From Dickeya zeae NCPPB 2538 (GTDB taxonomy: Bacteria; Pseudomonadota; Gammaproteobacteria; Enterobacterales; Enterobacteriaceae), in contig NZ_CM001977.1 of NCBI RefSeq assembly GCF_000406165.1, forward strand, positions 3,866,808 to 3,930,807: DNA of 64,000 bases, given 5' to 3'. Both the position numbers and the translations under genes were made by a program. Shown here in pieces: positions 51,592 to 60,470 of this stretch. The first letter of the stretch is position 1. Each line of letters begins with the position of its first letter. Under the pieces are notes generated by a model. That model worked only from the letters and a program-made list of their open reading frames with translations. It had not been told where the DNA came from and made no database searches.

Positions 51592-52731
51592 ATGACATAC
51601 CCCTACGACCTCAACGAACTCGCACAGCGCATTAAACTCTGGGGGCAGGAATTGGGTTTCCAGCATGTGGGGATTTGCGATACCGATTTGTCTGATGAAG
51701 AACCCCGACTTCAGGCGTGGCTTGATAAGCAGTATCACGGTGAAATGGAATGGATGGCGCGTCATGGCATGATGAGAGCCCGTCCACATGAGCTGCTGCC
51801 CGGTACGTTACGTGTCATCAGCGTGCGTATGAATTACCTGCCAGCTAAAGCCGCGTTTGCCAGCACATTGAAAAATCCACGGCTTGGTTATGTCAGCCGT
51901 TACGCGCTGGGGCGCGATTATCATAAGTTATTACGTCAACGGCTAAAAAAACTGGGCGATCAGATTCAGGCACACTGCGGCGAATTACAGTTTCGTCCCT
52001 TTGTCGATTCAGCACCGATCATGGAACGGCCACTGGCTGCTAAAGCCGGGCTTGGCTGGGTTGGCAAGCACTCACTGATATTGAACCGGGAAGCGGGCTC
52101 GTGGTTCTTTCTGGGGGAATTGCTAATTGACCTGCCTTTGCCGGTAGATCAGCCGGTTGAAGAACAGTGTGGCAAATGCGTCGCGTGCATGACGACATGC
52201 CCGACGGGTGCCATTGTCGAGCCTTATACCGTTGATGCCCGACGCTGCATCTCCTACCTGACGATTGAACTGGAAGGCGCTATTCCTGAAGCTCTACGCC
52301 CTTTAATAGGAAATCGGATCTATGGCTGTGACGATTGTCAGTTGATTTGCCCCTGGAACCGCTTCTCGCAGCTTACCGATGAACCCGATTTCAGCCCACG
52401 CGCCGCGTTACACGCGCCGGAGTTACTGGAATTGTTTGGCTGGGATGAGGCTCGCTTCCTGCGAGTAACTGAAGGCTCGGCCATTCGACGCATCGGCCAC
52501 GAACGCTGGCTACGCAATATCGCTGTCGCACTGGGCAACGCGCCTTATGAAGATAGCATTGTTCTGGCGCTGCAAAGTCGACTGGGAGAAAGTGCCTTGC
52601 TGGATGAACACATTCACTGGGCCATCAACCAACAGCTGATTCGGCGCGAGCAACACGCCCTTGACGTCCAGATGCCGCAAAAAAGGCGGCTGGTTCGTGC
52701 GATAGAGAAAGGATTACCGCGCGATGCCTGA
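51592..52731 (+). CDS. queG: QueG, epoxyqueuosine reductase
   Basis: Cobalamin- and iron-sulfur-dependent enzyme performing the last step of queuosine synthesis in tRNA. Two 4Fe-4S cluster motifs are visible: CGKCVACMTTCP and CDDCQLICPWN, the latter followed by a C-terminal HEAT-like region. The cobalamin-binding N-terminal half contains DSAPIMERPLAAKAGLGWVGKH. 379 residues, as in E. coli. Divergent from the hypothetical gene; convergent with the tRNA-Gly gene across a gap with DnaA boxes. Confidence 0.97.
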   Translation: MTYPYDLNELAQRIKLWGQELGFQHVGICDTDLSDEEPRLQAWLDKQYHGEMEWMARHGMMRARPHELLPGTLRVISVRMNYLPAKAAFASTLKNPRLGYVSRYALGRDYHKLLRQRLKKLGDQIQAHCGELQFRPFVDSAPIMERPLAAKAGLGWVGKHSLILNREAGSWFFLGELLIDLPLPVDQPVEEQCGKCVACMTTCPTGAIVEPYTVDARRCISYLTIELEGAIPEALRPLIGNRIYGCDDCQLICPWNRFSQLTDEPDFSPRAALHAPELLELFGWDEARFLRVTEGSAIRRIGHERWLRNIAVALGNAPYEDSIVLALQSRLGESALLDEHIHWAINQQLIRREQHALDVQMPQKRRLVRAIEKGLPRDA

Positions 52732-53012
52732 TATTTCACATTGCAATGGTTGATGATACTGAACCATTCGTCTGTGGATAATTTTAAAAAAACGTTGTCA
52801 ATCAAGCATCACAAAAAGTACAAGTGATCTGGATAGCGTTTTTTATCATAAATTTTTCTTTTTATTTCAATGAATTGAAATAGTCTCTTTCTTATGATGT
52901 TTTGCTCTGGACGCACGCGGGCTGTTTTCAGGCTGTGGATAAGTCTGTTCAGAAAAGTATGAATGTATGCAGAAAAACGATATAAACAGGAAGAGACTGA
53001 GGAACTAAAAAC
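52732..53012. promoter_or_regulatory. datA: candidate datA locus (DnaA-box region)
   Basis: AT-rich gap between the 3' ends of queG and a tRNA-Gly gene. It contains two perfect DnaA 9-mers in the same orientation: TGTGGATAA at 52773-52781 and 52934-52942 (TTATCCACA on the minus strand). Weaker candidates include TCTGGATAG near 52830. An IHF-like TATCATAAATTTT lies between them, as does a dyad ATTTCAAT/ATTGAAAT (52864-52881). In E. coli the DnaA-titration/DDAH locus datA occupies this position next to glyVXY, with DnaA boxes around an IHF site. Assignment by synteny and motif is inference. Confidence 0.65.
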
Positions 53013-53088
<76 letters not shown>

Positions 53089-53303
53089 ACACGCAACGCT
53101 TAAGTATTGACGTTTTTTCGATAAACGCAAACCAGCGCGGCCAAATTTTGCACTGCTTTTATGACACTACAATTAACCTGTTGATTTAATTGCGTTTTAA
53201 AAGCTGTATCGCAAAGAGGGCAGCATTATGAACCAATCCACCCCTTCTGACAAGGGGGGAAGAAGTAATTTTATTCCGCCCCTTTCAAACCAACAGGTTA
53301 CCG

Positions 53304-54230
53304 TCAGTAAGACCGCGAGAAATCCACTTCGCCCGCCATCTTCTCTCCTTGTCGAAAGCGCAGCAGGTTATCCAAAAACAGCTGTCCCAATCGGGCCGGA
53401 ACCAGCGGACCGGCAACATGCGTGGTGACCGTGAGATTCGGCGTCAGCCAGAACGGATGCGTCTGTGGCAACGGTTCCTGCCTGAAGACATCCAACACGG
53501 CTCCGGCAATGCGTTGTTGACGTAGCGCCGCACACAAATCCGCATCCACTACCGCGCTGCCACGCCCCACATTGATGAATAACGCAGAAGGCTTCATCGC
53601 AGCAAACACCCCGGAATGGTAGATATCTGTCGTTGCGGGCGTATCCGGCAGGATATTAACCACGTAATCGGCTGAGGTCACCGCCTGTTCAAGCGAGGAC
53701 AGAGCGTCCACACGTTCAAACATCGGCATCTCGCGTGGTGAATGTGCAATACCACGCAACACCACACCAAAAGGCTGCAGAAAAGTCGCCACTTCGCGGC
53801 CGATATCCCCCGCGCCAACAATCAGTACCTGACGCCCGAACAGTGACCCCGGTAAAATCTTCTTCCATTCGCCGTCGCGCTGGCTCTGATAGCGTTTCGA
53901 CAAGTGCAGCTCATGCTGTAGCAGATACGCAATGACATATTCGGCGATCGGCTGACCAAACACACCGACAGCCCGACTTAACCGATAATCGCGCGGTAAC
54001 CCGGCGGCCAGCAACGGCTGATAACCCGCCCAGGTTGATTGTAGCCAACGGGGTTTCACGCCCAACGCCAACAGGCGGGCGGCTTTATCCGGCTCGCCAA
54101 CCCAAATATCGCACGCAGCGGCCTGCTCAAGCTCGCCAGAAGCGATAACCAGCGGCAGCTCCGGCGCTTTACCATACAGAACGTCTCGCAGTTCATCTGC
54201 GCGGGAATCCAACAGCAAAATGGATGTCAT
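53304..54230 (-). CDS. D-2-hydroxyacid dehydrogenase (GhrA-like)
   Basis: NAD(P)-dependent 2-hydroxyacid dehydrogenase of 308 residues, probably acting on glyoxylate/hydroxypyruvate-type substrates (inference). The Rossmann motif is VLIVGAGDIGREVATFL; the catalytic triad is Arg in NVGRGSAVVD, Glu in FRQEPLP and His in TTHVAG. The C-terminus GEVDFSRSY resembles that of E. coli GhrA. The ATG at 54230 has GGTGA 6 nt upstream; a GTG at 54239 overlaps that site. It lies between two identical tRNA-Gly genes, all on the same strand. Confidence 0.9.
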   Translation of the reverse strand: MTSILLLDSRADELRDVLYGKAPELPLVIASGELEQAAACDIWVGEPDKAARLLALGVKPRWLQSTWAGYQPLLAAGLPRDYRLSRAVGVFGQPIAEYVIAYLLQHELHLSKRYQSQRDGEWKKILPGSLFGRQVLIVGAGDIGREVATFLQPFGVVLRGIAHSPREMPMFERVDALSSLEQAVTSADYVVNILPDTPATTDIYHSGVFAAMKPSALFINVGRGSAVVDADLCAALRQQRIAGAVLDVFRQEPLPQTHPFWLTPNLTVTTHVAGPLVPARLGQLFLDNLLRFRQGEKMAGEVDFSRSY

Positions 54231-54369
54231 CGTTGTCACCAGTGAACAATCATGGCGTTGATGATATAGGAAATCACAATCGTGCCAAATAGCAGTGACT
54301 TATGGGTTAACGAATAAGAAATCCGAATATAAAGAAGAGAGTGTATTGACTAAAACAGAGAAGAAAACT

Positions 54370-54446
<77 letters not shown>

Positions 54447-55011
54447 TAGGAGGATTATTCAAAGCGCCTTGAAGCACCTAATTCTTTGTAATCTACTGAT
54501 TATAAAGGCTTTAACACTTTAAGGCGTTTGGAATGGCGCTGATTATGGACCGGTTATCACACGCTGGCAAGCCTTTTTTCACGCCCCTGCTTTGTTTGCT
54601 TATAATATCGCCAACTGAGCATCATGCCATCACACGGGCGTTCAAACCAACAGGGAACGATGAACAACGCGCATATTTACGTTAATGAAATAAATTGGTG
54701 GTTTTAGATATAAAATCTGATTGAGTGTGCTCTCTCATTCTGGCAAATTAAGCCGACACGGGATAAAAACGTCCACGGCTGGCACATCACACTAAAAATA
54801 ATAATGTCAGTTTCAAATAGCGTTATACCCAAATATTCAGTCTACAAAGCCAGGTGCAATGTGTTTGTACCAGGCAACGGAAGTCTGATATCTGGCGGGT
54901 ATATTACTCGACAACACCACAACCACTATTTCATTTTCATTCTTTTTATGCAGGCTTTTAAAAAGCCGTTTTAAAAAGCAGGTTGCTGGCTCATTTCTGG
55001 AGAGAACGCTT
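54447..55011. other. AT-rich spacer after tRNA-Gly
   Basis: About 565 bp without a supported gene. The left end has the tRNA promoter; the rest is AT-rich with several poly-A/T tracts and a TATAATAT at about 54600. No integrase, att repeat of the tRNA 3' end or other island marker was seen. The orn gene expected here from E. coli synteny is absent. Confidence 0.5.
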
Positions 55012-55689
55012 ATGCCAGATATTAATATATTTTTATCTTCTTTGCTCGAACGGCAATTACATGACGCTGCCGAGTGTTCCCGTACCCGGGAAGCCACCAT
55101 GAGCCGACAACAATTACATCAAAAAGCCCGCGCACTGCTCGATCAACTCACCGGCATCGAAGACGATGAGCGCGCTCAGCGTGAGCGTACGACGTTACCG
55201 GCTGGCGATATTCGTGAACGTCTGGCCCGTGCCCGTCAGGCTAGCGCCTTTGTCAACGGCACCGGAGCCAACCCGTTCAGTGGGCTGACGTACCACCAAT
55301 TATCGTTGATTATCTACGATGACAGCGGCGAGTTTACCCTGAATGAGCGCCGGGCAGCCTGGAGCGAAGCCTACACGCAAGATCAAACCTGGCGTCAGCA
55401 CATCGTCACGCAGGCCTGCCTCAACTATTGCCACCCACACTGGCAAATACAGTTTTTCACCGCTGTATTGAAAAATTACCGTTCATTGCCCGCGATTGAA
55501 AAAGCCCAATATCCGCGTCACTACGAACGGCAATTGCAATGCCACATTCTGCCCAGTGGCGACAGAGCACACCCGTTGGATTTTTCAGCCTTGTTTGATT
55601 ACCCCAGTCTGTTGGAAATGTTGCTTGCCATCAGGCAGGGCGCGGCCAGACTCGAAACCTTTTCCCCCACAGAGAACCCTATCCCTTGA
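55012..55689 (+). CDS. hypothetical protein, unrecognised
   Basis: 225 residues, no domain recognised. A GGAGAG site 7 nt upstream of the ATG supports the start. The protein appears soluble and largely helical, rich in Arg, Gln and His; no signal peptide or membrane segment. The region around residues 85-185 (ANPFSGLTYHQLSLIIYDDSGEFT, NYCHPHWQIQFFTAVLKNY) looks like a folded domain. Its 3' end overlaps the convergent monooxygenase gene by 11 nt. It is preceded by a long AT-rich leader, suggesting acquired DNA (inference). Confidence 0.75.
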   Translation: MPDINIFLSSLLERQLHDAAECSRTREATMSRQQLHQKARALLDQLTGIEDDERAQRERTTLPAGDIRERLARARQASAFVNGTGANPFSGLTYHQLSLIIYDDSGEFTLNERRAAWSEAYTQDQTWRQHIVTQACLNYCHPHWQIQFFTAVLKNYRSLPAIEKAQYPRHYERQLQCHILPSGDRAHPLDFSALFDYPSLLEMLLAIRQGAARLETFSPTENPIP

Positions 55690-56671
55690 TCCCGGCAGCC
55701 AGCGCACGTATCGACGTCAGACGTGCAGCCGGGTCGTTCACTGGCGTATGGATAATGAACTCGCTAACACCGAAACGCTGATGGTAATGCTGCAACTGGC
55801 GATGGACCTCCTGCGAGGTACCATACAAAATGTTCTGCGCTTGTTTTTCGATACGGAACTGCGTACTGCCAGCCTGTTGCACCAGCAGGTCAGCCTGCTC
55901 CTGAGTCAGCACATTGAGCGGCGCACGATCGTCAATATAGACCTTGTAGTTATACCGCTCGCCCGCCAGCATTTTCGCCTCATCATGGCTTTCCGCTACG
56001 ATAACCGACAGCGATAACAGTGCCTGTGCATGTTCAGGCTGGTACTCACGCCAGGTGAGGAACGCCTCCGTCAGCAGGCTTTCACTGGGCTGAATGAACC
56101 CGGCAAAGACAAAATTCCAGCCCAGTGAGGCCGCCAGACGCGCACTTGCCGGACTGGCTCCCAGCAAAAAACGTGATGGTGACGACGGTGGCTGCGGCGT
56201 GGCGAACAACCCGGAATTCGATTGTGCCGACGTCGGCTCCAGTAATGTATGCAGCTGCCGCAGTTTATCGTCAAATGTCACCTGGCGGGCCGGGTCAATT
56301 TCCTGTTGCAGCGCACGAGTGGCAAGCGGGAATCCGCCCGGTGCCTTACCAATGCCCAGGTCGACGCGGTCTGGTGCCAGCGATGACAGCACATGGAAAT
56401 TCTCTGCCACTTTATAAGGGCTGTAATGCTGTAACATCACCCCGCCAGAACCAATGCGGATGTGGCGAGTATGAGCCAGCAACCAGGCAATCAGCACTTC
56501 CGGCGATGAGCCTGCCAGTGAATCAGAATTGTGATGTTCTGATACCCAGAAGCGAGAGTACCCCAATGTATCGGCGAGGCTGGCCAACGCTGTCGTTTGT
56601 GCCAATGCGTCAGCAGCGGTCATCCCTTGTGCAATCGGACTTTGATCTAATAAACCAATACGATAGCTCAT
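55679..56671 (-). CDS. LLM-class flavin monooxygenase, group 1 (CmoO/YtmO-like)
   Basis: Bacterial luciferase-like FMN-dependent oxidoreductase of 330 residues. The group-1 signature is complete: LLDQSPIAQGMTAADAL, YSRFWVSEHHNSDSLAGSSPEVLI, IRIGSGGVMLQHYSPYKVAENF and RVDLGIGKAPGG. E. coli YhbW and B. subtilis YtmO (CmoO) belong to this group. It needs reduced flavin from a partner reductase not seen here. Divergent from the transporter/monooxygenase operon, whose content recalls the B. subtilis ytm-ytn sulfur operon; hence a role on an S-substituted cysteine is inferred. An AAGGAA site precedes the ATG. Confidence 0.9.
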   Translation of the reverse strand: MSYRIGLLDQSPIAQGMTAADALAQTTALASLADTLGYSRFWVSEHHNSDSLAGSSPEVLIAWLLAHTRHIRIGSGGVMLQHYSPYKVAENFHVLSSLAPDRVDLGIGKAPGGFPLATRALQQEIDPARQVTFDDKLRQLHTLLEPTSAQSNSGLFATPQPPSSPSRFLLGASPASARLAASLGWNFVFAGFIQPSESLLTEAFLTWREYQPEHAQALLSLSVIVAESHDEAKMLAGERYNYKVYIDDRAPLNVLTQEQADLLVQQAGSTQFRIEKQAQNILYGTSQEVHRQLQHYHQRFGVSEFIIHTPVNDPAARLTSIRALAAGIKG

Positions 56672-56764
56672 GTATTTCCTTTTTCTGATCTGGCCTGAAT
56701 TTTCTGCATATTTTCATAGCCAGAAAAAATCCATAAATAACAAAACAGCGTTTAAATAGTACAA

Positions 56765-56789
56765 ATTCTCACTATCAGTAAATGAGAAT
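56765..56789. promoter_or_regulatory. inverted repeat, possible LysR-type or Fur operator
   Basis: ATTCTCA, 11 nt, TGAGAAT: perfect 7-bp arms with the spacing common in LysR-type sites. The right arm, AATGAGAATCAC, also resembles part of a Fur box. It is about 95 nt upstream of the minus-strand monooxygenase start. Confidence 0.5.
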
Positions 56790-56824
56790 CACAATAATCA
56801 GCGTAATGAACTATCTATTTTTAT

Positions 56825-56892
56825 AGGGATACTATTTTTACGGGGGTACTATTTGTACAGGAGCACTATTTCCACATGGCTACTTTTTCATC
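56825..56892. repeat. 17-bp direct repeat, four degenerate copies
   Basis: Units 56825-56841, 56842-56858, 56859-56875 and 56876-56892: AGGGATACTATTTTTAC, GGGGGTACTATTTGTAC, AGGAGCACTATTTCCAC, ATGGCTACTTTTTCATC. The shared core is TACTATTT. No spacers between units. Confidence 0.85.
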
Positions 56893-57152
56893 ATGAAACT
56901 TTCCGAGAGGTATGCTTATTTTTCCGTGGCACTTATTTCATTTCCTGAATAAATAAATCACAAAACCCCCTGAGATATTTTTTTGCTTTGGCATAGTCAA
57001 TTTTGTTGTTTTACATCCCGAATCCTCTCATCAATAGTATTTTCCAGACGTCCCTGACCCTCTACTCCCCCTTCACCACGCGTTTTCCTGTGTTTTATCC
57101 CAGCCAGGAAAAAGGGGGCTTTTAACCAACATTTGCCGTAGGGAGCATGCCG

Positions 57153-58529
57153 ATGAGTAAAAAAACGATTTCTGAACCCCCTTCAAGCCCTGCACAACGT
57201 CAGTTGAGACTGGGGGTCATATTGCAGGGCGCAGCCGGCAATATGTCAGCCTGGCGACACAACAACGTGGTACCGGATGCCAGCATCAATTTTGGTTTCG
57301 TGCTGGATACGGTGAAAAAAGCCGAACAAGGGAAATTCGACTTCGCTTTTGTGGCGGATGGGTTATATATCAACGAAAAATCCATCCCCCACTTTCTTAA
57401 CCGCTTTGAACCGCTGACACTGCTCTCAGCGCTGGCTGCCTCCACCCGTCACATCGGTTTAGTCGGTACGCTGTCCACCTCTTACAGCGAGCCGTTCACC
57501 ACCGCACGGCAGTTCGCCAGCCTCGATCACCTGAGCAACGGCCGTGCGGGCTGGAACGTCGTGACCTCGCCACTGGAAGGGTCAGCGAAGAATTTTTCCC
57601 GCGCTTCACACCCGGAACACGCCCTGCGCTACCGCATTGCCGATGAGTTTTTGCAGGTGGTGAAAGGGCTATGGGATTCCTGGGAAGACGATGCGTTTAT
57701 CCGAGACAAAGCCAGCGGCCGCTTCTTCGACCCGCAAAAACTGCATACGCTGAACCATCAGGGTGAATTTTTCTCGGTCGCCGGGCCACTGAATATCGGA
57801 CGCACACCACAGGGTCGTCCGATTATCTTCCAGGCCGGTGCGTCAGATGACGGCAAGAAACTGGCTGCCAGTCACGCCGATGCCATTTTCACCCACCAGC
57901 ACACACTGGCAGAGGCGCAGGCGTTTTACCGCGACGTCAAGCAACAGTTGGTGGAACAAGGGCGACACGAAAACCAGTTGCACATCTTTCAGGGTGTTAG
58001 CGTGCTGGTGGGCGATAGCGCGGAAGAGGTGGAGCACCAATATCAAACCACCGCTGCACTGGTCACCATCGAAGACGCGCTCAATTATCTCGGCCGTTAC
58101 TTTGAACACTACGACTTCTCACAACATCCGTTGGATGCCCCTTTCCCAGATATCGGCACGCTCGGCCAAAACAGTTTTCGCAGCACCACCGACGAAATCA
58201 AACGCAATGCCCGCGAACGCGGATTAACCCTGCGTCAGGTGGCGTTGGAAGCCACAACACCCCGCCCGCTATTCAGCGGTACGCCGCAACAGGTGGCCGA
58301 TGGGTTGCAATCATGGTTCGAACAGTATGCCGCCGACGGTTTTATCATCCAGAGTGCCACACCGGACAACTTCACCCGATTTGTCGACCAGGTGGTGCCA
58401 TTGCTGCAACAGCGCGGCTTATTCCGCCAGGAGTACCCCGGCTACACGCTGCGGGAAAGCCTGGCGCTGGCGTTTCCTGCTAACCGTTACACCGCCGCCC
58501 GTCACCTCACCGAGGAAACGACACCATGA
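57153..58529 (+). CDS. NtaA/SnaA/DmoA-family FMN-dependent monooxygenase (CmoJ/YtnJ-like)
   Basis: Luciferase-fold monooxygenase of 458 residues from the family that includes nitrilotriacetate and dimethylsulfide monooxygenases and B. subtilis YtnJ (CmoJ). Family blocks: [76 protein letters not shown] and [16 protein letters not shown] start at 57153 because AGGGAG is 7 nt upstream; the ATG at 57147 is too close to it. The stop overlaps the next gene (ATGA). It contacts the flavin supplied by a separate reductase. Substrate unproven. Confidence 0.92.
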   Translation: MSKKTISEPPSSPAQRQLRLGVILQGAAGNMSAWRHNNVVPDASINFGFVLDTVKKAEQGKFDFAFVADGLYINEKSIPHFLNRFEPLTLLSALAASTRHIGLVGTLSTSYSEPFTTARQFASLDHLSNGRAGWNVVTSPLEGSAKNFSRASHPEHALRYRIADEFLQVVKGLWDSWEDDAFIRDKASGRFFDPQKLHTLNHQGEFFSVAGPLNIGRTPQGRPIIFQAGASDDGKKLAASHADAIFTHQHTLAEAQAFYRDVKQQLVEQGRHENQLHIFQGVSVLVGDSAEEVEHQYQTTAALVTIEDALNYLGRYFEHYDFSQHPLDAPFPDIGTLGQNSFRSTTDEIKRNARERGLTLRQVALEATTPRPLFSGTPQQVADGLQSWFEQYAADGFIIQSATPDNFTRFVDQVVPLLQQRGLFRQEYPGYTLRESLALAFPANRYTAARHLTEETTP

Positions 58530-59446
58530 ACGCACGCGACTACGCCACACTGCTGCTGACCACACTACTACTCAGCGCGGGTGGGCATGCCGAATCAGTG
58601 AGCGTCGGTCGAATCGACCTGAAAGCCAACCAATTACCGGTACATGCCCCCGCTAACCCACAAGCGATCGCTGCAATCCCTGCCGGGTTTAGCTTTGCCG
58701 AACCCGGCACACTCACCGTGGCGATCGCCAGTCACAGCTCCCCACCGCTGGCACTGCTGGCGGATGACAACAAAACACCTATCGGCAGCGATCCGGACAT
58801 CGCCCGTTTAGTTGCCGACGCACTGGGGTTAAAGCTCAAACTGGTACCGACCGCCTGGGAAGACTGGCCGCTAGGCATCGCTTCTGGTCGCTATGACGCC
58901 GCTATCCTCAATATTGCGGTCACCAAAGCACGTAAGGAGAAATTCGATTTCGCCACTTATCGGGTCGATACGCTGGGTTTTTACGTCAAATCCACCAGCC
59001 GTATTCAGGCAATTCGGGGAGCGGCAGATGTGGCAGGACTCAAAGTGATCGTCGGTTCTGGCACCAATCAGGAAAACATCCTGCTGGGCTGGGATCGCCA
59101 GAATCGTGCTCAGGGCTTAGCGCCGGTACAGCCGATTTACGTTACCGACGATGCGGCGGCCAACCTGAGCATCCAGTCCGGCCGGGTGGATGTTTTTTTC
59201 GGCCCGCACTCCATCGGGGCGTATAAGGCGGCACTGACAGGACAGACAAAGATGGTGGGTATTGGCCCTACCGTGGCACCGGTTGCCGTGACCACCCGCA
59301 AGGGTAACGGACTGGCACAACCGATTAGTACTGCGCTCAATGGCGTCATCGCTGGCGGGCAATACGCGCAGGTGCTGGATCGTTGGGGTGAGAATGACGA
59401 AAAAGTCACACGCTCCGACGTCAATCCACGCGGATTGGACGAATAA
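58526..59446 (+). CDS. periplasmic amino-acid-type ABC substrate-binding protein 1
   Basis: SBP_bac_3 family (family 3, polar amino acids/cystine). Signal peptide 1-22 (ending GGHA), a conserved extension ([26 protein letters not shown]), then the two-lobed fold: [51 protein letters not shown] and [12 protein letters not shown]. It overlaps the upstream monooxygenase by 4 nt. The next gene is a close paralogue, so two binding proteins probably feed one permease. Confidence 0.92.
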   Translation: MNARDYATLLLTTLLLSAGGHAESVSVGRIDLKANQLPVHAPANPQAIAAIPAGFSFAEPGTLTVAIASHSSPPLALLADDNKTPIGSDPDIARLVADALGLKLKLVPTAWEDWPLGIASGRYDAAILNIAVTKARKEKFDFATYRVDTLGFYVKSTSRIQAIRGAADVAGLKVIVGSGTNQENILLGWDRQNRAQGLAPVQPIYVTDDAAANLSIQSGRVDVFFGPHSIGAYKAALTGQTKMVGIGPTVAPVAVTTRKGNGLAQPISTALNGVIAGGQYAQVLDRWGENDEKVTRSDVNPRGLDE

Positions 59447-59493
59447 CTCAACTCGTCCTCCCCGCTGATAAATTTATCTTCAAGGAATACGCT

Positions 59494-60441
59494 ATGCAGA
59501 CTCTCGCCGTTCGTCCATTTTATCGTCTGGCCGCAACGCTATTTGGCGGCTGGTTACTACTCGGCAACGCACAAGCCGCCAGCATTGACCTCAACGCGAA
59601 CCAACAGCCGATCCACGCGCCCAAAAACCCGCAGGCCATCGCGCAGATCCCGGCAGGATTCCGGTTCGTCGAGCCAGGAAAGCTGACCGTCGCCGTCGCG
59701 GCATTAGGCTCCTCGCCGCCGCTAGCCTTTCTGGCCGACGACAACAAAAGCCTCATCGGTAGCGAACCGGACATCGCCCGGCTGGTAGCCGATAGCCTCG
59801 GGCTGGAATTGAATCTGGTATCAACCTCATGGGAAGACTGGCCACTGGGCGTATCCTCCGGTAAGTACGATGTCGCCATCACCAACGTGACCGTCACCAA
59901 AGCGCGTAAAGAACGTTTTGACTTTGCCACCTACCGTGCCGATACACTGGGCTTCTACGTGAAATCCAGCAGCAAGATAACCGCTATCCACAATGCCAAA
60001 GATATTGCCGGGCTGCGGATTATCGTCGGTTCCGGCACCAATCAGGAAGCCATCCTGCTTGACTGGGACAAGCAAAACCGGGCAGTCGGCTTGCCGCCGT
60101 TTCAGCCGGTCTATGTCACCGATGCGGCCGCGGCAAACCTGAGTATTCAGTCTGGTCGTGCCGACGCCACATTCGGCCCGAATGTCACCGGTGCCTATAA
60201 AGCAGCGCTGAATGGGCAGACTCGCCTGGTGGGAACCGTCAACGGCGGTTGGCCTCAGGTGGCACACATCGCAGTCACCACCCGCAAGGGTAACGGACTG
60301 GTGACCGCACTCAATACCGCACTCAATGGCGTGATTCAGGGCGGCGAATACGACCAGGTACTGAACCGCTGGGGAGAAGGTGTGGAGCGAATCAGCCACT
60401 CGGAGATCAACCCGCTGGGTCTGGGCGACACGCCGTTGTAA
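59494..60441 (+). CDS. periplasmic amino-acid-type ABC substrate-binding protein 2
   Basis: Paralogue of the preceding gene along the whole length, including the N-terminal extension (IDLNANQQPIHAPKNPQAIAQIPAGF) and the motif [23 protein letters not shown]. Signal peptide 1-28. Lobes differ in the ligand region (ALGSSPPLAFL; NVTGAYKAALNGQTRL). The 47-nt gap from the first copy contains an AAGGAA ribosome site. Product of tandem duplication; the two may bind different S-substituted amino acids, as TcyJ/TcyK do in B. subtilis (inference). Confidence 0.92.
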   Translation: MQTLAVRPFYRLAATLFGGWLLLGNAQAASIDLNANQQPIHAPKNPQAIAQIPAGFRFVEPGKLTVAVAALGSSPPLAFLADDNKSLIGSEPDIARLVADSLGLELNLVSTSWEDWPLGVSSGKYDVAITNVTVTKARKERFDFATYRADTLGFYVKSSSKITAIHNAKDIAGLRIIVGSGTNQEAILLDWDKQNRAVGLPPFQPVYVTDAAAANLSIQSGRADATFGPNVTGAYKAALNGQTRLVGTVNGGWPQVAHIAVTTRKGNGLVTALNTALNGVIQGGEYDQVLNRWGEGVERISHSEINPLGLGDTPL

Positions 60442-60470
60442 TCCGCATCCAGTTGCACAGGGAGAACGCT

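Larger units (their letters stand above)
56672..57152. promoter_or_regulatory. divergent regulatory region of the sulfur-type cluster
   Basis: About 480 bp, AT-rich, between the two monooxygenase genes. It contains an inverted repeat (56765-56789) and a four-copy 17-bp repeat (56825-56892), entered separately. It must contain divergent promoters. No gene is supported. Confidence 0.6.

Noticed and set aside
53228..53428. Possible 66-residue gene with an AGAGGG site
   Set aside because: The ribosome site looks good, but the second half runs antisense into the 3' end of the dehydrogenase gene and no family is recognised. It might be a small or broken gene; evidence is insufficient.
54837..55100. 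Minus-strand frame overlapping the start of the unrecognised gene at 55012
   Set aside because: No ribosome site, and it conflicts with a better supported gene.
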